Program-made: the position numbers and the translations under genes
Source of the DNA: Propionibacteriaceae bacterium
GTDB lineage: Bacteria > Actinomycetota > Actinomycetes > Propionibacteriales > Propionibacteriaceae
Assembly (NCBI GenBank): GCA_031262485.1
Contig: JAISHO010000022.1
Span: 61,009-125,008 of the forward strand
Reading direction: 5' to 3'
Length of the DNA: 64,000 nt
Notes under the pieces: model-generated
What the model was told of the DNA's origin: nothing
What the model saw: only the letters and a program-made list of their open reading frames with translations
Databases searched by the model: none
Shown here: piece after piece, positions 41,224 through 55,600 of the stretch
Position numbering within the stretch: position 1 is the stretch's first letter
Layout of the letters: the number at the start of each line of letters is the position of its first letter

Positions 41224-41250
41224 CTAGCACTCGGCTTGCCTGAGTGCTAA
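41224..41250 (+). promoter_or_regulatory. CIRCE operator 1 (HrcA site)
   Basis: CTAGCACTC and GAGTGCTAA are separated by 9 nt (GGCTTGCCT). Only the first base departs from the TTAGCACTC-N9-GAGTGCTAA consensus. It overlaps the -35 of the groES promoter, so bound HrcA would block polymerase. hrcA itself is not in the window. Confidence 0.95.
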
Positions 41251-41264
41251 GCGGGGTATAGATT
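41236..41264 (+). promoter_or_regulatory. groES-groEL promoter
   Basis: TTGCCT (41236-41241) lies inside the first CIRCE and TAGATT (41259-41264) is 17 nt further on, between the two CIRCE sites. It fits a sigma-A promoter under HrcA repression. Apart from this cluster, the 363-nt gap from 41075 holds no gene. Confidence 0.65.
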
Positions 41265-41268
41265 CGCT

Positions 41269-41295
41269 TTAGCACTCGATCACCTCGGGTGCCAG
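41269..41295 (+). promoter_or_regulatory. CIRCE operator 2, degenerate right arm
   Basis: A perfect left arm TTAGCACTC (41269-41277) is followed after 9 nt by GGGTGCCAG, which matches 6 of 9 bases of the right arm. It lies just downstream of the -10. Probably a weaker second HrcA site. Confidence 0.75.
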
Positions 41296-41437
41296 ACGGT
41301 TCCTCGTCACCGTCTCCAGGCTCAGGGCCCGGAGGTTGAGGGGCCGGTCTTTCCCCCGGTGGCACCGCGACGACATCGGTGGGCATCCCATGAGTCCCAC
41401 GGCCTAATGGCCACGACATATGAAAGGGGTCTTGAAC

Positions 41438-41734
41438 GTGGCAACCACGATCAAGCCGCTCGAGGACAGAGTCCTCGTCGAACCGCTCGAGGCTGAGCAA
41501 ACGACTGCTTCCGGTCTCGTCATCCCGGACACCGCCAAGGAGAAGCCGCAGGAGGGCAAGGTCGTCGCCACCGGCCCCGGTCGCACCGATGACTCCGGCA
41601 AGCGCGTGCCGATGGATGTCGCCGAGGGCGACGTCATCATCTTCTCCAAGTACGGCGGCACCGAGGTCAAGTACGACGGCAACGAGTACCTGCTGCTCAA
41701 CGCCCGTGACATCCTCGCCAAAGTTGTGAAGTGA
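41438..41734 (+). CDS. groES: Co-chaperonin GroES
   Basis: The 98-residue lid of the GroEL chamber. It begins [20 protein letters not shown], has the mobile loop [17 protein letters not shown] and ends LAKVVK. GTG 41438 is chosen because AAAGGGG lies 8 nt upstream and it gives the usual start; the in-frame ATG at 41420 has no Shine-Dalgarno. groEL follows 11 nt later. Under tandem CIRCE control, so expected to be heat-inducible. Confidence 0.97.
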   Translation: MATTIKPLEDRVLVEPLEAEQTTASGLVIPDTAKEKPQEGKVVATGPGRTDDSGKRVPMDVAEGDVIIFSKYGGTEVKYDGNEYLLLNARDILAKVVK

Positions 41735-41745
41735 GGCTGACCTAG

Positions 41746-43338
<1,593 letters not shown>

Positions 43339-43377
43339 TCGTCGCCTCCGTCTCGGCTGAACGCTGACACGTCAAGG

Positions 43378-43411
43378 AAGGGCCCCGCTGGTGATCCGGC
43401 GGGGCTCTTTC
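43378..43411 (+). terminator. Rho-independent terminator after groEL
   Basis: A stem of about 13 bp (from AAGGGCCCCGC to GCGGGGCTCTT, with a few G-T pairs) is followed by CTTTCG. The rest of the 341-nt gap before guaB has no gene; TACTCT at 43635-43640 is a possible -10 for guaB with a leader of about 33 nt. Confidence 0.75.
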
Positions 43412-43568
43412 GCGTCCAGGGAACGACCATGGGGATGAGCGTGGCGGTATCTGTCCGAGAGCGTCGAAGAGTCTTCACGGCGCGATCGCAGGGGGATGGT
43501 GGTGATGAGATCAAGGCTGTCGGGCGCGTTCGCCCACCCGCCTCGTGAGTCCCGCCGCCGCACAGTGA

Positions 43569-45236
<1,668 letters not shown>

Positions 45237-45353
45237 GGTGAGCGTGGGGCCACGGCGGAGCCCAGCGAGATACCTCGCCGTGACGATCGGCGCCGGCTCG
45301 CCCGCCGGGCCTCTATGCTGGCCTCGTCCCGCGATCGCCTGAGGAGGCTCCCC

Positions 45354-46457
45354 GTGTATGACATCGGTCGGTCCAAGCGGGCCGAGAAGGCCTATTCCTT
45401 CGATGACGTCGCCATCGTCCCCTCGCGCCGAACGCGGGGATTGAGCGATGTCGATCTGACGTGGCGGATCGACGCCTGCGTCTTCGACTTTCCGATCGTG
45501 GCGGCGCCGATGGATTCGGTGATGTCGCCGGCGACGGTCATCCTCATGGGGCGCCTCGGCGGTCTGGGCGTCCTCAACCTCGAAGGGTTGTGGAGTCGCT
45601 ACGAGGATCCGCAGCCTTTGTTCGACGAGTTGGCCGCGATCGATGACACGTTGGCGGCGACGAAACGCATGCAGGAGATCTACGCCGCCCCCATCGACGA
45701 GGGCTTGCTGCGGAGCCGTTTGGCTGAGATCCGGGCGGCGGAGGTGCCGTTCGCGGCCTCGCTCCCGCCCAAGCACGCCGCCCGGTATGGCCCGATCGTC
45801 GCCGAGGCGGGGGCGGACTTCCTCGTCGTGAGAGGCACGACCGTCTCAGCCGAGCACCTGGCATCGGAGGGAGATCCCCTCGATCTCGGCGCCTTCATCC
45901 CCTCGATCGACGTCCCCGTCATCGCCGGGGGGTGCGCCAACTATCGCACCGCGTTCCACCTCATGCGGGCCGGCGCGGCCGGCGTCCTCGTCGGTTTCGG
46001 CGGGGGAGCGCGGCGGGCCACGCGCCGTGTCCTGGGGATCGAGGTGCCGATGGCGACAGCGGTGGCCGATGTGGCCGCGGCTAGGCGTGATTACATGGAC
46101 GAGTCGGGTGGGCGCTATGTCCATGTCATCGCCGACGGTTCGGTCGGCGGCTCCGGTGACATCGCCAAGGCACTGGCCTGCGGGGCCGACGCCGCCATGG
46201 TCGGAGTTCCCTTGGCTCGGGCCGTCGAAGCGCCGGGACGGGGCTATCACTGGGGACCCGAAGCCTGGCATCCGACCTTGTCGCGCGGGTTGCGTGTGAG
46301 GTTCGAGACGATTGGCGATTTTCGCAGCATTCTGCTCGGCCCCTCCCCAGTGGCGGATGGTTCGATGAACCTCGTCGGGGCTCTGCGTCGCACCCTCGCC
46401 TCGACTGGTTTCGGGGATCTCAAACATTTCCAGAAAGCCGAGCTCGTCATCGTTTGA
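45354..46457 (+). CDS. guaB3: GuaB3-type IMP dehydrogenase-related protein
   Basis: A 367-residue paralogue of GuaB without CBS domains. It keeps the barrel start (YSFDDVAIVPSRRTRG), HVIADGSVGGSGDIAKAL and the AVEAPGRGYHWGPEAWHP flap-region signature of the GuaB3 group. In place of the GPGSICTTR catalytic loop it has GFGGGARRATRRVLG (R220 onward), so the cysteine nucleophile is absent; canonical IMPDH or GMP reductase chemistry through that residue is unlikely. GTG 45354 is set by GAGGAGG 6 nt upstream; ATG 45315 in the same frame has no such site. Function of cysteine-less GuaB3 proteins is not established to my knowledge. Confidence 0.9.
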   Translation: MYDIGRSKRAEKAYSFDDVAIVPSRRTRGLSDVDLTWRIDACVFDFPIVAAPMDSVMSPATVILMGRLGGLGVLNLEGLWSRYEDPQPLFDELAAIDDTLAATKRMQEIYAAPIDEGLLRSRLAEIRAAEVPFAASLPPKHAARYGPIVAEAGADFLVVRGTTVSAEHLASEGDPLDLGAFIPSIDVPVIAGGCANYRTAFHLMRAGAAGVLVGFGGGARRATRRVLGIEVPMATAVADVAAARRDYMDESGGRYVHVIADGSVGGSGDIAKALACGADAAMVGVPLARAVEAPGRGYHWGPEAWHPTLSRGLRVRFETIGDFRSILLGPSPVADGSMNLVGALRRTLASTGFGDLKHFQKAELVIV

Positions 46458-46497
46458 TCGGCGTCGATCGACGTGTGAGTTTTTCGGTCAGGTGTGG

Positions 46498-46525
46498 TCG
46501 TTTTCCACTACCAAAAGGAAAACGA
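46498..46525 (+). promoter_or_regulatory. Inverted repeat upstream of the amylopullulanase gene, candidate operator
   Basis: TCGTTTTCC and GGAAAACGA are perfect 9-nt inverted arms separated by 10 nt. It lies 112 nt before the start codon, in an A/T-richer stretch than usual here. Candidate binding site for a transcription factor, possibly the starch or maltose regulator; the regulator is not known. Confidence 0.6.
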
Positions 46526-46561
46526 ATTCCCGTTCCCACCCACATAAATTGTGCAATACTG

Positions 46562-46595
46562 AATGGTGAGCGTCCAATGCTGGATGCTCACCATT
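46562..46595 (+). promoter_or_regulatory. 14-bp hairpin in the amylopullulanase leader
   Basis: AATGGTGAGCGTCC and GGATGCTCACCATT pair over 14 bp (one G-T) around an AATGCT loop, 41 nt before the start codon. Only TTT follows, so it is either a weak terminator of guaB3 or an operator or leader structure of the large gene. An AATACT just before it (46555-46560) could be a -10. Confidence 0.65.
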
Positions 46596-46636
46596 TGGGT
46601 GATATCTCTTGTGCACCATTGTGATCGGGGGCTGAC

Positions 46637-49600
46637 ATGTCAGCATTGTCATATCGTCAATCCCGCCCTGCCGACGGGCGGCAGGGAGCGATTCGAGGAC
46701 TCGTCATCTCTGGGGTGTCCTGCGCGCTGGCCGTGGCCGGCGTCGGGGCCGGGTTCGTGCTCTCCGCCCCAGCCGCCTATGCCGCTGGGACCGACTATGT
46801 CCTCGCCGGCTCCTTCCAAACCGAGCTGGGCTGTGCGGCGGATTGGGATCCCGAGTGCGCCACCACCGGGCTCACCCAATCGGCCACCGATCCCGGGCTG
46901 TGGGAGGCGACGCTGACCGTCCCGGCCGGCTCCTGGGAGTACAAACTGGCCAAGGGCGGCTCGTGGACGGGGGCGCTGGGCGCCAACGGTGGCGACGGCG
47001 ACATCCCGCTCACGTTGACGGCCGACACCGAGCTCACCTTCGTCTACGACATCACGACCGACAGCCTCGGCCTCGTCGATCCGACGATGCGGGGCGATTA
47101 CACCGCCGACGACGCCAACCTCGTCGGGGTCCCGGCCGTCGATCCCGATGGCGGCCAACAGTTCTACTTCGTCATGGCTGATCGTTTCGCCAACGGAAAC
47201 ACCGCGAACGACAAAGCCGGAATGGATTCTGACGACCGCATGGAGACCGGGTACGACCCGACGAACCAGGGCTTCTACCAAGGCGGCGACCTGGCCGGAC
47301 TCAAAGCCAACCTCGACTACATCAAGGGTTTGGGCACGACGGCGATCTGGCTCAGCCCCTCGTTCAAGAACCAATACGTCCAGGGCACGGGCGACGGCGC
47401 CTCGGCCGGCTACCACGGGTATTGGATCCAAGACTTCACCCAGATCGACCCCCACTTCGGCACCAACGCGGAACTGGCCGATCTCATCGACGCCGCCCAT
47501 GAGAAGGGGATGAAGGTCTACTTCGACATCATCGCCAACCACACCGCCGACCTCATCACCTACAACGATCCCAACGGCTACGGCGGCCGCTACGTCTCTG
47601 AGAGCGAATACCCCTCACGCGACGCCGACGGCAACACTTTCGATCCCGCCGCGCTCGCTGTGAGCAACGAGGAGAACGCGACTCCGTCGAGCGAGGATCC
47701 CTTCCCCACGCTCGACGCGATGACGAGCTTCCCCTATCAGCCGGTCCGCACCGGTGGCGACATCGTGACGGCGGGCCAGACGGCTTCGATCGACGGGGAG
47801 ACGCTCGTCTTCCCCGGCTGCGACCTCAACGACGTCAGCCTCTACCACAACCGCGGCAAGATCGATTGGAACATCGGTGACGGCGAGTGGACGACGATGG
47901 GCGATTTCGACGCCCTCGACGATCTGTTCACCGAGGACCCCGCCGTCGTCGGCTGCCTCACTGACATCTACACGACCTGGGTCGACTTCGGCGTCGACGG
48001 GTTCCGTATCGACACCGGCAAGCATGTCGACTTCTCCTTCTGGCAGCAGTTCACCGCCGCCCTCGAGGACGCCGCGGCCGCCGAAGCGGCCGAGAGCGCC
48101 ACCGACGACGACCATTTCTTCGAATTCGCCGAGGTCTACGACGCCGACGCCACCAAACTCGCTCCGTACATGCGGAACTCCGAGATGGATTCCGTCCTCG
48201 ACTTCGCCTTCCAGTCGGTCGCGCGCCAGTGGGTGAGCGGCGGGTCGGCCCAGATGCTGACCGGCCTCTACTCCGCCGACGACTACTACACGACGACCCA
48301 TTCCGATGCCCAGGACCTCGTCACCTTCCTCGGCAACCACGACATGGGCCGGATCGGCTACTTCATCGACACCGCCAACGGCTTGGGTGAGCAAAGCGTC
48401 CAGCGCTCGGTGTTGGCCCACGCCCTCATGATGTTCACCCGCGGCCAGCCGGTCGTCTACTACGGCGACGAGCAGGGGTTCGTCGGTTCCGGTGGCGACA
48501 AAGCCTCTCGCCAGGCGATGTTCCCCAACGAGACGGCTGATTACATCAACCAGCCGCTGCTCGACAACACCGAGATGGGTACCGAGGCCCACATGTCGAC
48601 AGACGCTGCGGTGTACGCCGCGATGGCTCAGATGGCCGACGTGCGCGAGCAACACCCCGGCCTCGTCTCCGGGGCGCAGATCAGCCTCGGCGATTACGAC
48701 AATACGTACGCTTTCTCTCGGGTGAGCGACACCTTGGGCGCCAGCGATTACCGCAGTGAGTATCTCGTCGCCGTCAACTCCAACACTGTCTCCCATGACA
48801 TGAAGGTGACGACGCTGACCCCTGGCGCGACCTATACGCTCCTCTACTCGACCTCGAGCGCCACTGAGACGGTGACCGCCGGTGACGACGGTTCGCTCAC
48901 CTTCACGGTGCCCGCGCTCGGCGCCGTCGTCTATCAGGCCGACCAGCCGGTCTCCGCCCCTGAGACGATCCCCACGCCGTCCGTCACCGCCGGCGACGCC
49001 TCGAACGTCACCGGGTTGGCGCCGATCACCGCCACCGTCGCACCGAACGTGTGGAGTCAGACGACGTTCTCCGCCCGCGAGGTCGGCACGACCACGTGGA
49101 CCACGCTCGGCACCGACACCGGGGCGAACCCCCGCGTCTTCCACGACGTCTCCGACGTGCCCGCCGGAACCGTCTTCGAATATCGCGTCGTCACGGAATA
49201 CGCCAGCGGCCCGATGTCGGCCGTCTCCGCCCTCGGCGCCGTAGGCACGAAGGTCACCCCGAGCAGCGGAACCCACTATGGGATGGTCAACGTTCCTGGA
49301 ACCCACTCCCAGGCCCTCGGCTGCGCCAACGACTGGGATCCCGCGTGCGAGAACACCGCGTTGAGCCTCGTCGACCCCACCACAGGCGGCGCCAACGACA
49401 CCGTCACCGAAGACACCGGCATCTACCGGGGTGATTTCTCGTTGCCCTCGGGAAGCTATGACTACAAGGTCGCCCTCGATGGCACGTGGGATGTCAGCTA
49501 CGGACCGGCCGAACCCTATGACCCCGACAATGATCAGTGGGGTCTCGGCATCGCCGAGAATGCGGATTACGACTCCGTGTACACGCATCCCGACTCTTCG

Positions 49601-52600
49601 CGGAACAAGGCGTCCGATCAGAGCGAGGTCACCTTCTGGTACGACCCCACGACTCACTTCTTCACGAACTCCGATCAAGGAATGTTCACCCTAGTGGGGA
49701 GCATGGGCACCCAGATCGGCTGCGTGAATGACTGGGATCCGACGTGTATCAGTGGATGGCTTCAGGATGTCGATGGTGATGGGACGTTCACCTACTCGAT
49801 GAAGTTGGACCCAGGTTCGTATGAGCTCAAGGTTGTGGCCAACGGCGCGACGAACGCGAACGCCTGGGAGATCCAATGGGGATCCAACGGGCAACAAGCC
49901 AATGCCAACAACTATGGTTTCACCGTCGATGAAGGATCGCCTTTCGTCACCTGTTCGTTCAACCTCAGCCCGTACACGCTTTCCTGCACCGGCTCCGCCT
50001 CCGCGGTGACCGAGCCCGACGCTGTGCGCGCCTATTGGCTCGACGACACCACGGTGGCTTGGCCGGTGGGCTGGGATCAATCCACTTCCTCGGACTCGTC
50101 GACCACCTACAAGCTCGTCACCGCGCCTGAGGGTGGCATCGCCGCTGGCGCCGATGGTGGCTTCACGGCGGCTGCGGGAACCACCGCCACCACGGCCGAC
50201 CTCGAGCGTCTGACCGGCCTGCCGGCCTCGCTCAACGACACCTATGGGTGGTTGGGATCGAACTATCTCTACCTCAAGGTTCCGGCGGGGACCGCTTCGG
50301 CGGCGGCTGATCTGGCCAAGGGGCAGGTGCTCGTCGCCCAGTACGACGCCGATGGCATGGTGACGGCGTTGACCGCCGCCCAGACCGCCGGCTTGCTCGA
50401 CGACCTCTACGCCTCCTCGGGCGCGCCGGTCGTCTCCTCGGACGGTGTCGTCGGCAGCTATGCGGTCGGCACGGCGGGGACCCTCGTCGATATCGTCGCG
50501 GCGAACAACACCGACGCCGACGCGAGCAATAATGACAATCTCGGAGTGACCTGGAGCGACGGCGTTCCCACTCTCACCCTGTGGGCCCCGACGGCCAAGG
50601 AATGCGCCACCGCCCCGTACACCGCCACCAGCGGGACGTGCGCTGACGACGCCACCGGCGTCCAACTCGCCCTCTACGACAATGTCGCTGGCACCGGGAC
50701 GCCCACGCTCCATCCCGCCACCCGTCAAGCTGACGGCACCTGGCAGGTCGTCGGCGAGGCGGGCTGGATCGATCGCGCCTACGACTGGCACGTCACCGTC
50801 TACGTCCCGGAGATCGACGAGGTCGTCACGAACGTCACGTCCGATCCCTACGCCATCGGGCTGACGGTCGATTCGAACCACGCCGTCATCGTCGAGTTGC
50901 CGGAGAAGATCTCGGCCATGGAGACGATCCCCTCGGCCGACCACATGATCTACGAGTTGCATGTGCGCGACTTCTCGATCAACGACGCCACGGTCGTGCA
51001 AAAGGACGACAAGGGCACCTACAAGGCCTTCACTTTGGAAGGAACCAACGGCATCGAGCAGTTGACGAAGCTGGCCGAGGCTGGGATCACGACGATCCAT
51101 CTCCTGCCCGTCAACGACATCGCGACGATTCCGGAGGACCGCACCATCCAGCAGACCAACATGACGGGCTGCACCAATGGTGATCGGGCATGCGAGGAGG
51201 ACCTCACCTCGAGCGTCACCTACACCGATCCCTACACCAATGAGCAGGTGACAACGACGAAGTCGAGCGCCGACGGCTTCAACTGGGGCTACGACCCGCT
51301 CCACTACATGGCGCCTGAGGGCTCCTACGCGACGACGGAGAACCAGAACGGCTCAGCCCGGTCGGAGGAGTTCACCGCCATGGTCGACGCGCTCCATGCC
51401 ATCGGGCTGCGTGTCGTCCTCGACCAGGTGTACAACCACACCTATTCGTCGGGGCAGACGTGGGATCGTGTCTACGACCAGATCGTGCCCGGCTACTACC
51501 ACCGCCTCGACGGTCAAGGCACGGTGCAACGCTCGACCTGTTGTGATGAGTTCGCCACCGAGCACGCCATGAACACTCGCCTCATGATCGATTCGATCAT
51601 GACGTGGGCGGGGCACTACGGCGTCGACGGGTTCCGCTTCGATCTCATGAGCTTCCAGTCGGTCGGCGTCATGGAGAAACTCCAGGCCGCCCTCTCGCTG
51701 TTGCGTGGCGATCAGGCGAACGGCGACCCGGCCTACTATCTCTACGGCGAGGGCTGGAACTTCGGCTCGGCTGCGAACAACGCCTACTTCTATCAGGCGA
51801 CGCAGGGGCAGCTCAACGGCACTGGCATCGGCACCTTCTCCGACCGATTGCGCGACGCCGTCGGCAAACACGGCGGCAGTCAATCGGACATGATGGCCGC
51901 CGGCTTCTCGACCGGCGCGCCGACCAATTGCAACACCGACGCGGTGCGTCAGGGCATGGCCGGCAACCTGTACTCGTACTCCTACATGGGCACGTGTTAT
52001 CAAGCGGGGTACGCCTCGCAACCGTCGGAGTCGGTCACTTATGTCGACGCCCACGACCAGCAGACCCTCTTCGACCAGTTGGCGATGAAGCTGCCGACGG
52101 ACACGTCGATGGCGGATCGGATCCGTTACAACACCGTCTCCCTCTCGACGGTGGCGTTGGCCCAGACGGTCGGTTTCTGGCACGCCGGCACCGACCTGTT
52201 GCGCTCGAAGTCGCTCGACGCCAACTCGTATAACTCCGGCGATCACTTCAACATGATCGACTGGTCCGGTGAAGAGTCGACCTTCCGCACGGGCCTTCCG
52301 GCTCAGACGGAAGCGGCCAACAGCGACAACTTCTCGGCGATGGATTGGCGGCTCAACAACTTGCCGATCCCGACCCAAGCGGACATCCTCACCTCCCAGG
52401 GCATGGCGCTCGACCTGCTCCGGGTGCGCTCGTCGTCGCCGTTGTTCTCGCTCGACACTGCCGAGCAGATCAATGAACGGGTGGTCTTCCCCAGTTCCGG
52501 CGGCTCTGACGCCCGGGCCGGGTTCCTCTCGATGCTCATCGAGGATCCGGGCGAGTTGCGTGCCGCGCTCGCCTCTGGAGACCTTGATCCGACGACCGAT

Positions 52601-55600
52601 TCGGCGCTCATCGTCGTCAACGCCACGACGACGACGCAGACGCAGGCCTTGTCGGGGCTGGCGGGGCGTTCGTATTCGCTCCATCCTGTCCAGGCCGATG
52701 ACACCGGCGTGTCCGAGGGCCAGTACGCCGACGAGGTCGTCAAGCAGACGACGTGGGACATCGCCACCGGCACGATCTCGATCCCGCCGTTGACGACGGC
52801 CGTCTTGCTGGAGAACGGCAAACTCACCGTGACGGTTCCCGGCACTTTCAACACCGTCGTCGGGCCTCAGGCCTGCGCCGAGAATTGGGATTACGGCTGC
52901 TCGGCCATCCAGCTGAGCGACTTCGATTCGACGACCGGCCAGTATTCCGGAACCTTCGGCGTGACCGAACCGGGCGAGTACTCCTTCAAGATCTACGTCG
53001 ACTATCCCGGCAGTGAGGACAACGCCGCGACCAACTGGTACGGGCTGACGCCGTCTGATCGGGCCGATCTCGACCCGATGGACGAGGGCCGTGTCAACGT
53101 GCCCGGCCAGCAGGGCGACCTCGGCGTCAACGCGCACTTCGTCGTCGATGGTCCATGTTCGGCCGACGAGCCGTGCGACGTCTCCTTCACCTGGGATTCC
53201 TTCAGCGGGGCGTTCACTGTCACCTCGCCGACCGACCCGGTGTACACCTTGCCGGGCACCTTCCAGGCGGCGCTCAACTGCGTCGACCCGAACCTCGCCG
53301 ACAACCCGGATGATCCGTTCAACGACTCCGACGCCGCCGATGAGGATGGCGGGAACTGGGAACCGGCCTGTGCCGGGTTGCGCTTGACCGATCCGAACAG
53401 CGACGGCGTCTCGACCTGGGGCGGCTTCGCCGGCAGTGACCCGGGTGGCACGAGCGAGGAGGGGACAGCCTTCATCCCGCTCGATTCCGACGCCGGCTCC
53501 GAAGGCGTCCAGCCGCAGGAGTTCAAGGTGACCGAGGGTCTCAGCTGGCTCGACAACTGGGGCGCCGAGGACGCCGAGGTGACCTACCGGTCGGCCGGCA
53601 ACACCGAGTTCACGCCCTCGGACGGGCAGTATGTCGAGATCGGTTTCGACACCACCGGCACGCAATCCGGCTGGCCGACGACCGTCTCCGGGTATAGCGC
53701 CACGCTCGTCCCTGATGATGACGGTGAGGCGCCCGGCCCCTACCTCGCCGGTGGGTCCGACTACTACACGCTGTCGTTCACGGCGCTCGATCTCGTGGCC
53801 GCCGATGGCTCTCTCCCGGTGGGAGTGACGGCCTCCGACTTGGCGGAGCGTCTGTCCGTCGTGCCGGTCGACGCCTCGGGGGACCCGGTGGCCGAGTGCC
53901 AGCCTGACGCCGAGGGGACGATCAGTGACGCGTGCCCCGTCATGGTGAGCACGCCGGTCTACGACTCGGACAGCGGAACCTACAGCGTCCACGTCTCCGG
54001 CCAGACGGCGGGGACGACGACCGTCGCCGTGAAGTTGAGCGGCCTCGAATCGGCCACGACCCTCTCAGAGGATGGCACGCCGGTCGAGAATCCGGTCACC
54101 TTGCTGACGACAGATCTTTCGTTCTACGCGCCGACGATCACGGCGACGGTGACTCCGGAGGAGGACGTCTACGCCAACGACTCCGACACGAAGACCATCA
54201 CCTTCGTCGTCACCGACGACCAGGGCACCGAGGACACCGCCGACGACGTTCCGTTGGTCGGTGAGAATGTCGTCGTCACGCTGCCGAGCGGGATGAGCGA
54301 ATGGATGACCGGATCCGACGGCACGACGACCAAGGGCTGTGTCTCGCTGGCCGAGTCCGGCGGCAATGGCATCTCGCTCTTCGCGGCGCCGAGCCTGTGC
54401 GTGATCACCCTCACCACCGGCGAGGACGGCACGGCGGAGATCACCGTCAGTTCCAGCGTCGACGGCACGCTCGTCGTCGAGGCGGAGCTCAAGAACGATC
54501 CGGACATCACCGGCTCGGCCGAGGTGACCTTCCTGCCCGAACCGGAGCCGGAACCGACACCCACACCGACGGCCGAGGCTTCGGCGAGCACGACGGCGAC
54601 GCCATCGTCTTCCGCTTCTTCGGACACAGGAGGTTCTGAGCCTCCGGCGACCGATGAGACGACGCCGTCGGGTGGCGAGACGTCGCCGGAGGATCCGACG
54701 GATACGGGTTCGGCGTCGCCGGGTGGTGGTGAGACCACGAGTGGGACGACGTCGCCTGGGGATGATCCGAGTGAGACGGGTTCGACGCCGCCGGATGGTG
54801 ATGAGACCACCGATGAGACGACGCCTTCCGGAGATGAGACGTCGAAGGATCCCGAGCCGGAAGATAGTCCGGCGGCCACGGAGTCGACGACCCCGACACC
54901 TACGCCGACTCCTTCCCCGACGTCGACGCCGCCGCAGGAGACTCTGGTGATCACGGCTCAGACCGGTGTGCCGGGGCAGGATGACGGCGCAGAGACGACC
55001 GAGACTCCGGCTGACGGTGCGAGCGTGCAGTACGTGACGTTCACGGTCACGAACACCTGGGGCACCGAGTCGGCCGATGACGATGTGCCGGTGGCGGGTG
55101 AGATGGTCCGGATCGTTCTTCCGGATGGTCTCCAGCTGCCTGAGGGTTCGGAACTCGTGTGCGAGCCTTCGTCGCAGGCGTCGTCGACCGTGACCCCGGA
55201 TAACGCGGCTGCTGCGGCACCGGGCGATGACACGTGCGCGATCACCGTCGCGACCGACGAGAACGGCCTGGTCTCGGTGCCGCTCGTCTCTTCGGAGGCG
55301 GGAACCTACACCATGGGCGCGTCTTTGGTCGATGACGAGTACCCGGATGATGCGACGATTTCGGTTGTTTTCGCTGCTCTTCCGCCGGATGATCCGGAGG
55401 CGTCGGTGTCCCCGTCGGTTTCGGTGAGTCCGTCGGTTTCGGTGAGTCCGGAGGCTTCGACGTCCCCGGATAACCCGGATGCTTCGGAGTCTGCGACGCA
55501 GACGGCTTCGTCGTCGCCGGGTGGTGATGAGACCACGGGTGGGACGACGTCGCCAGGGGATGATCCGAGCGAAACGGAAACAGCAACCTCTTCGACGAGT

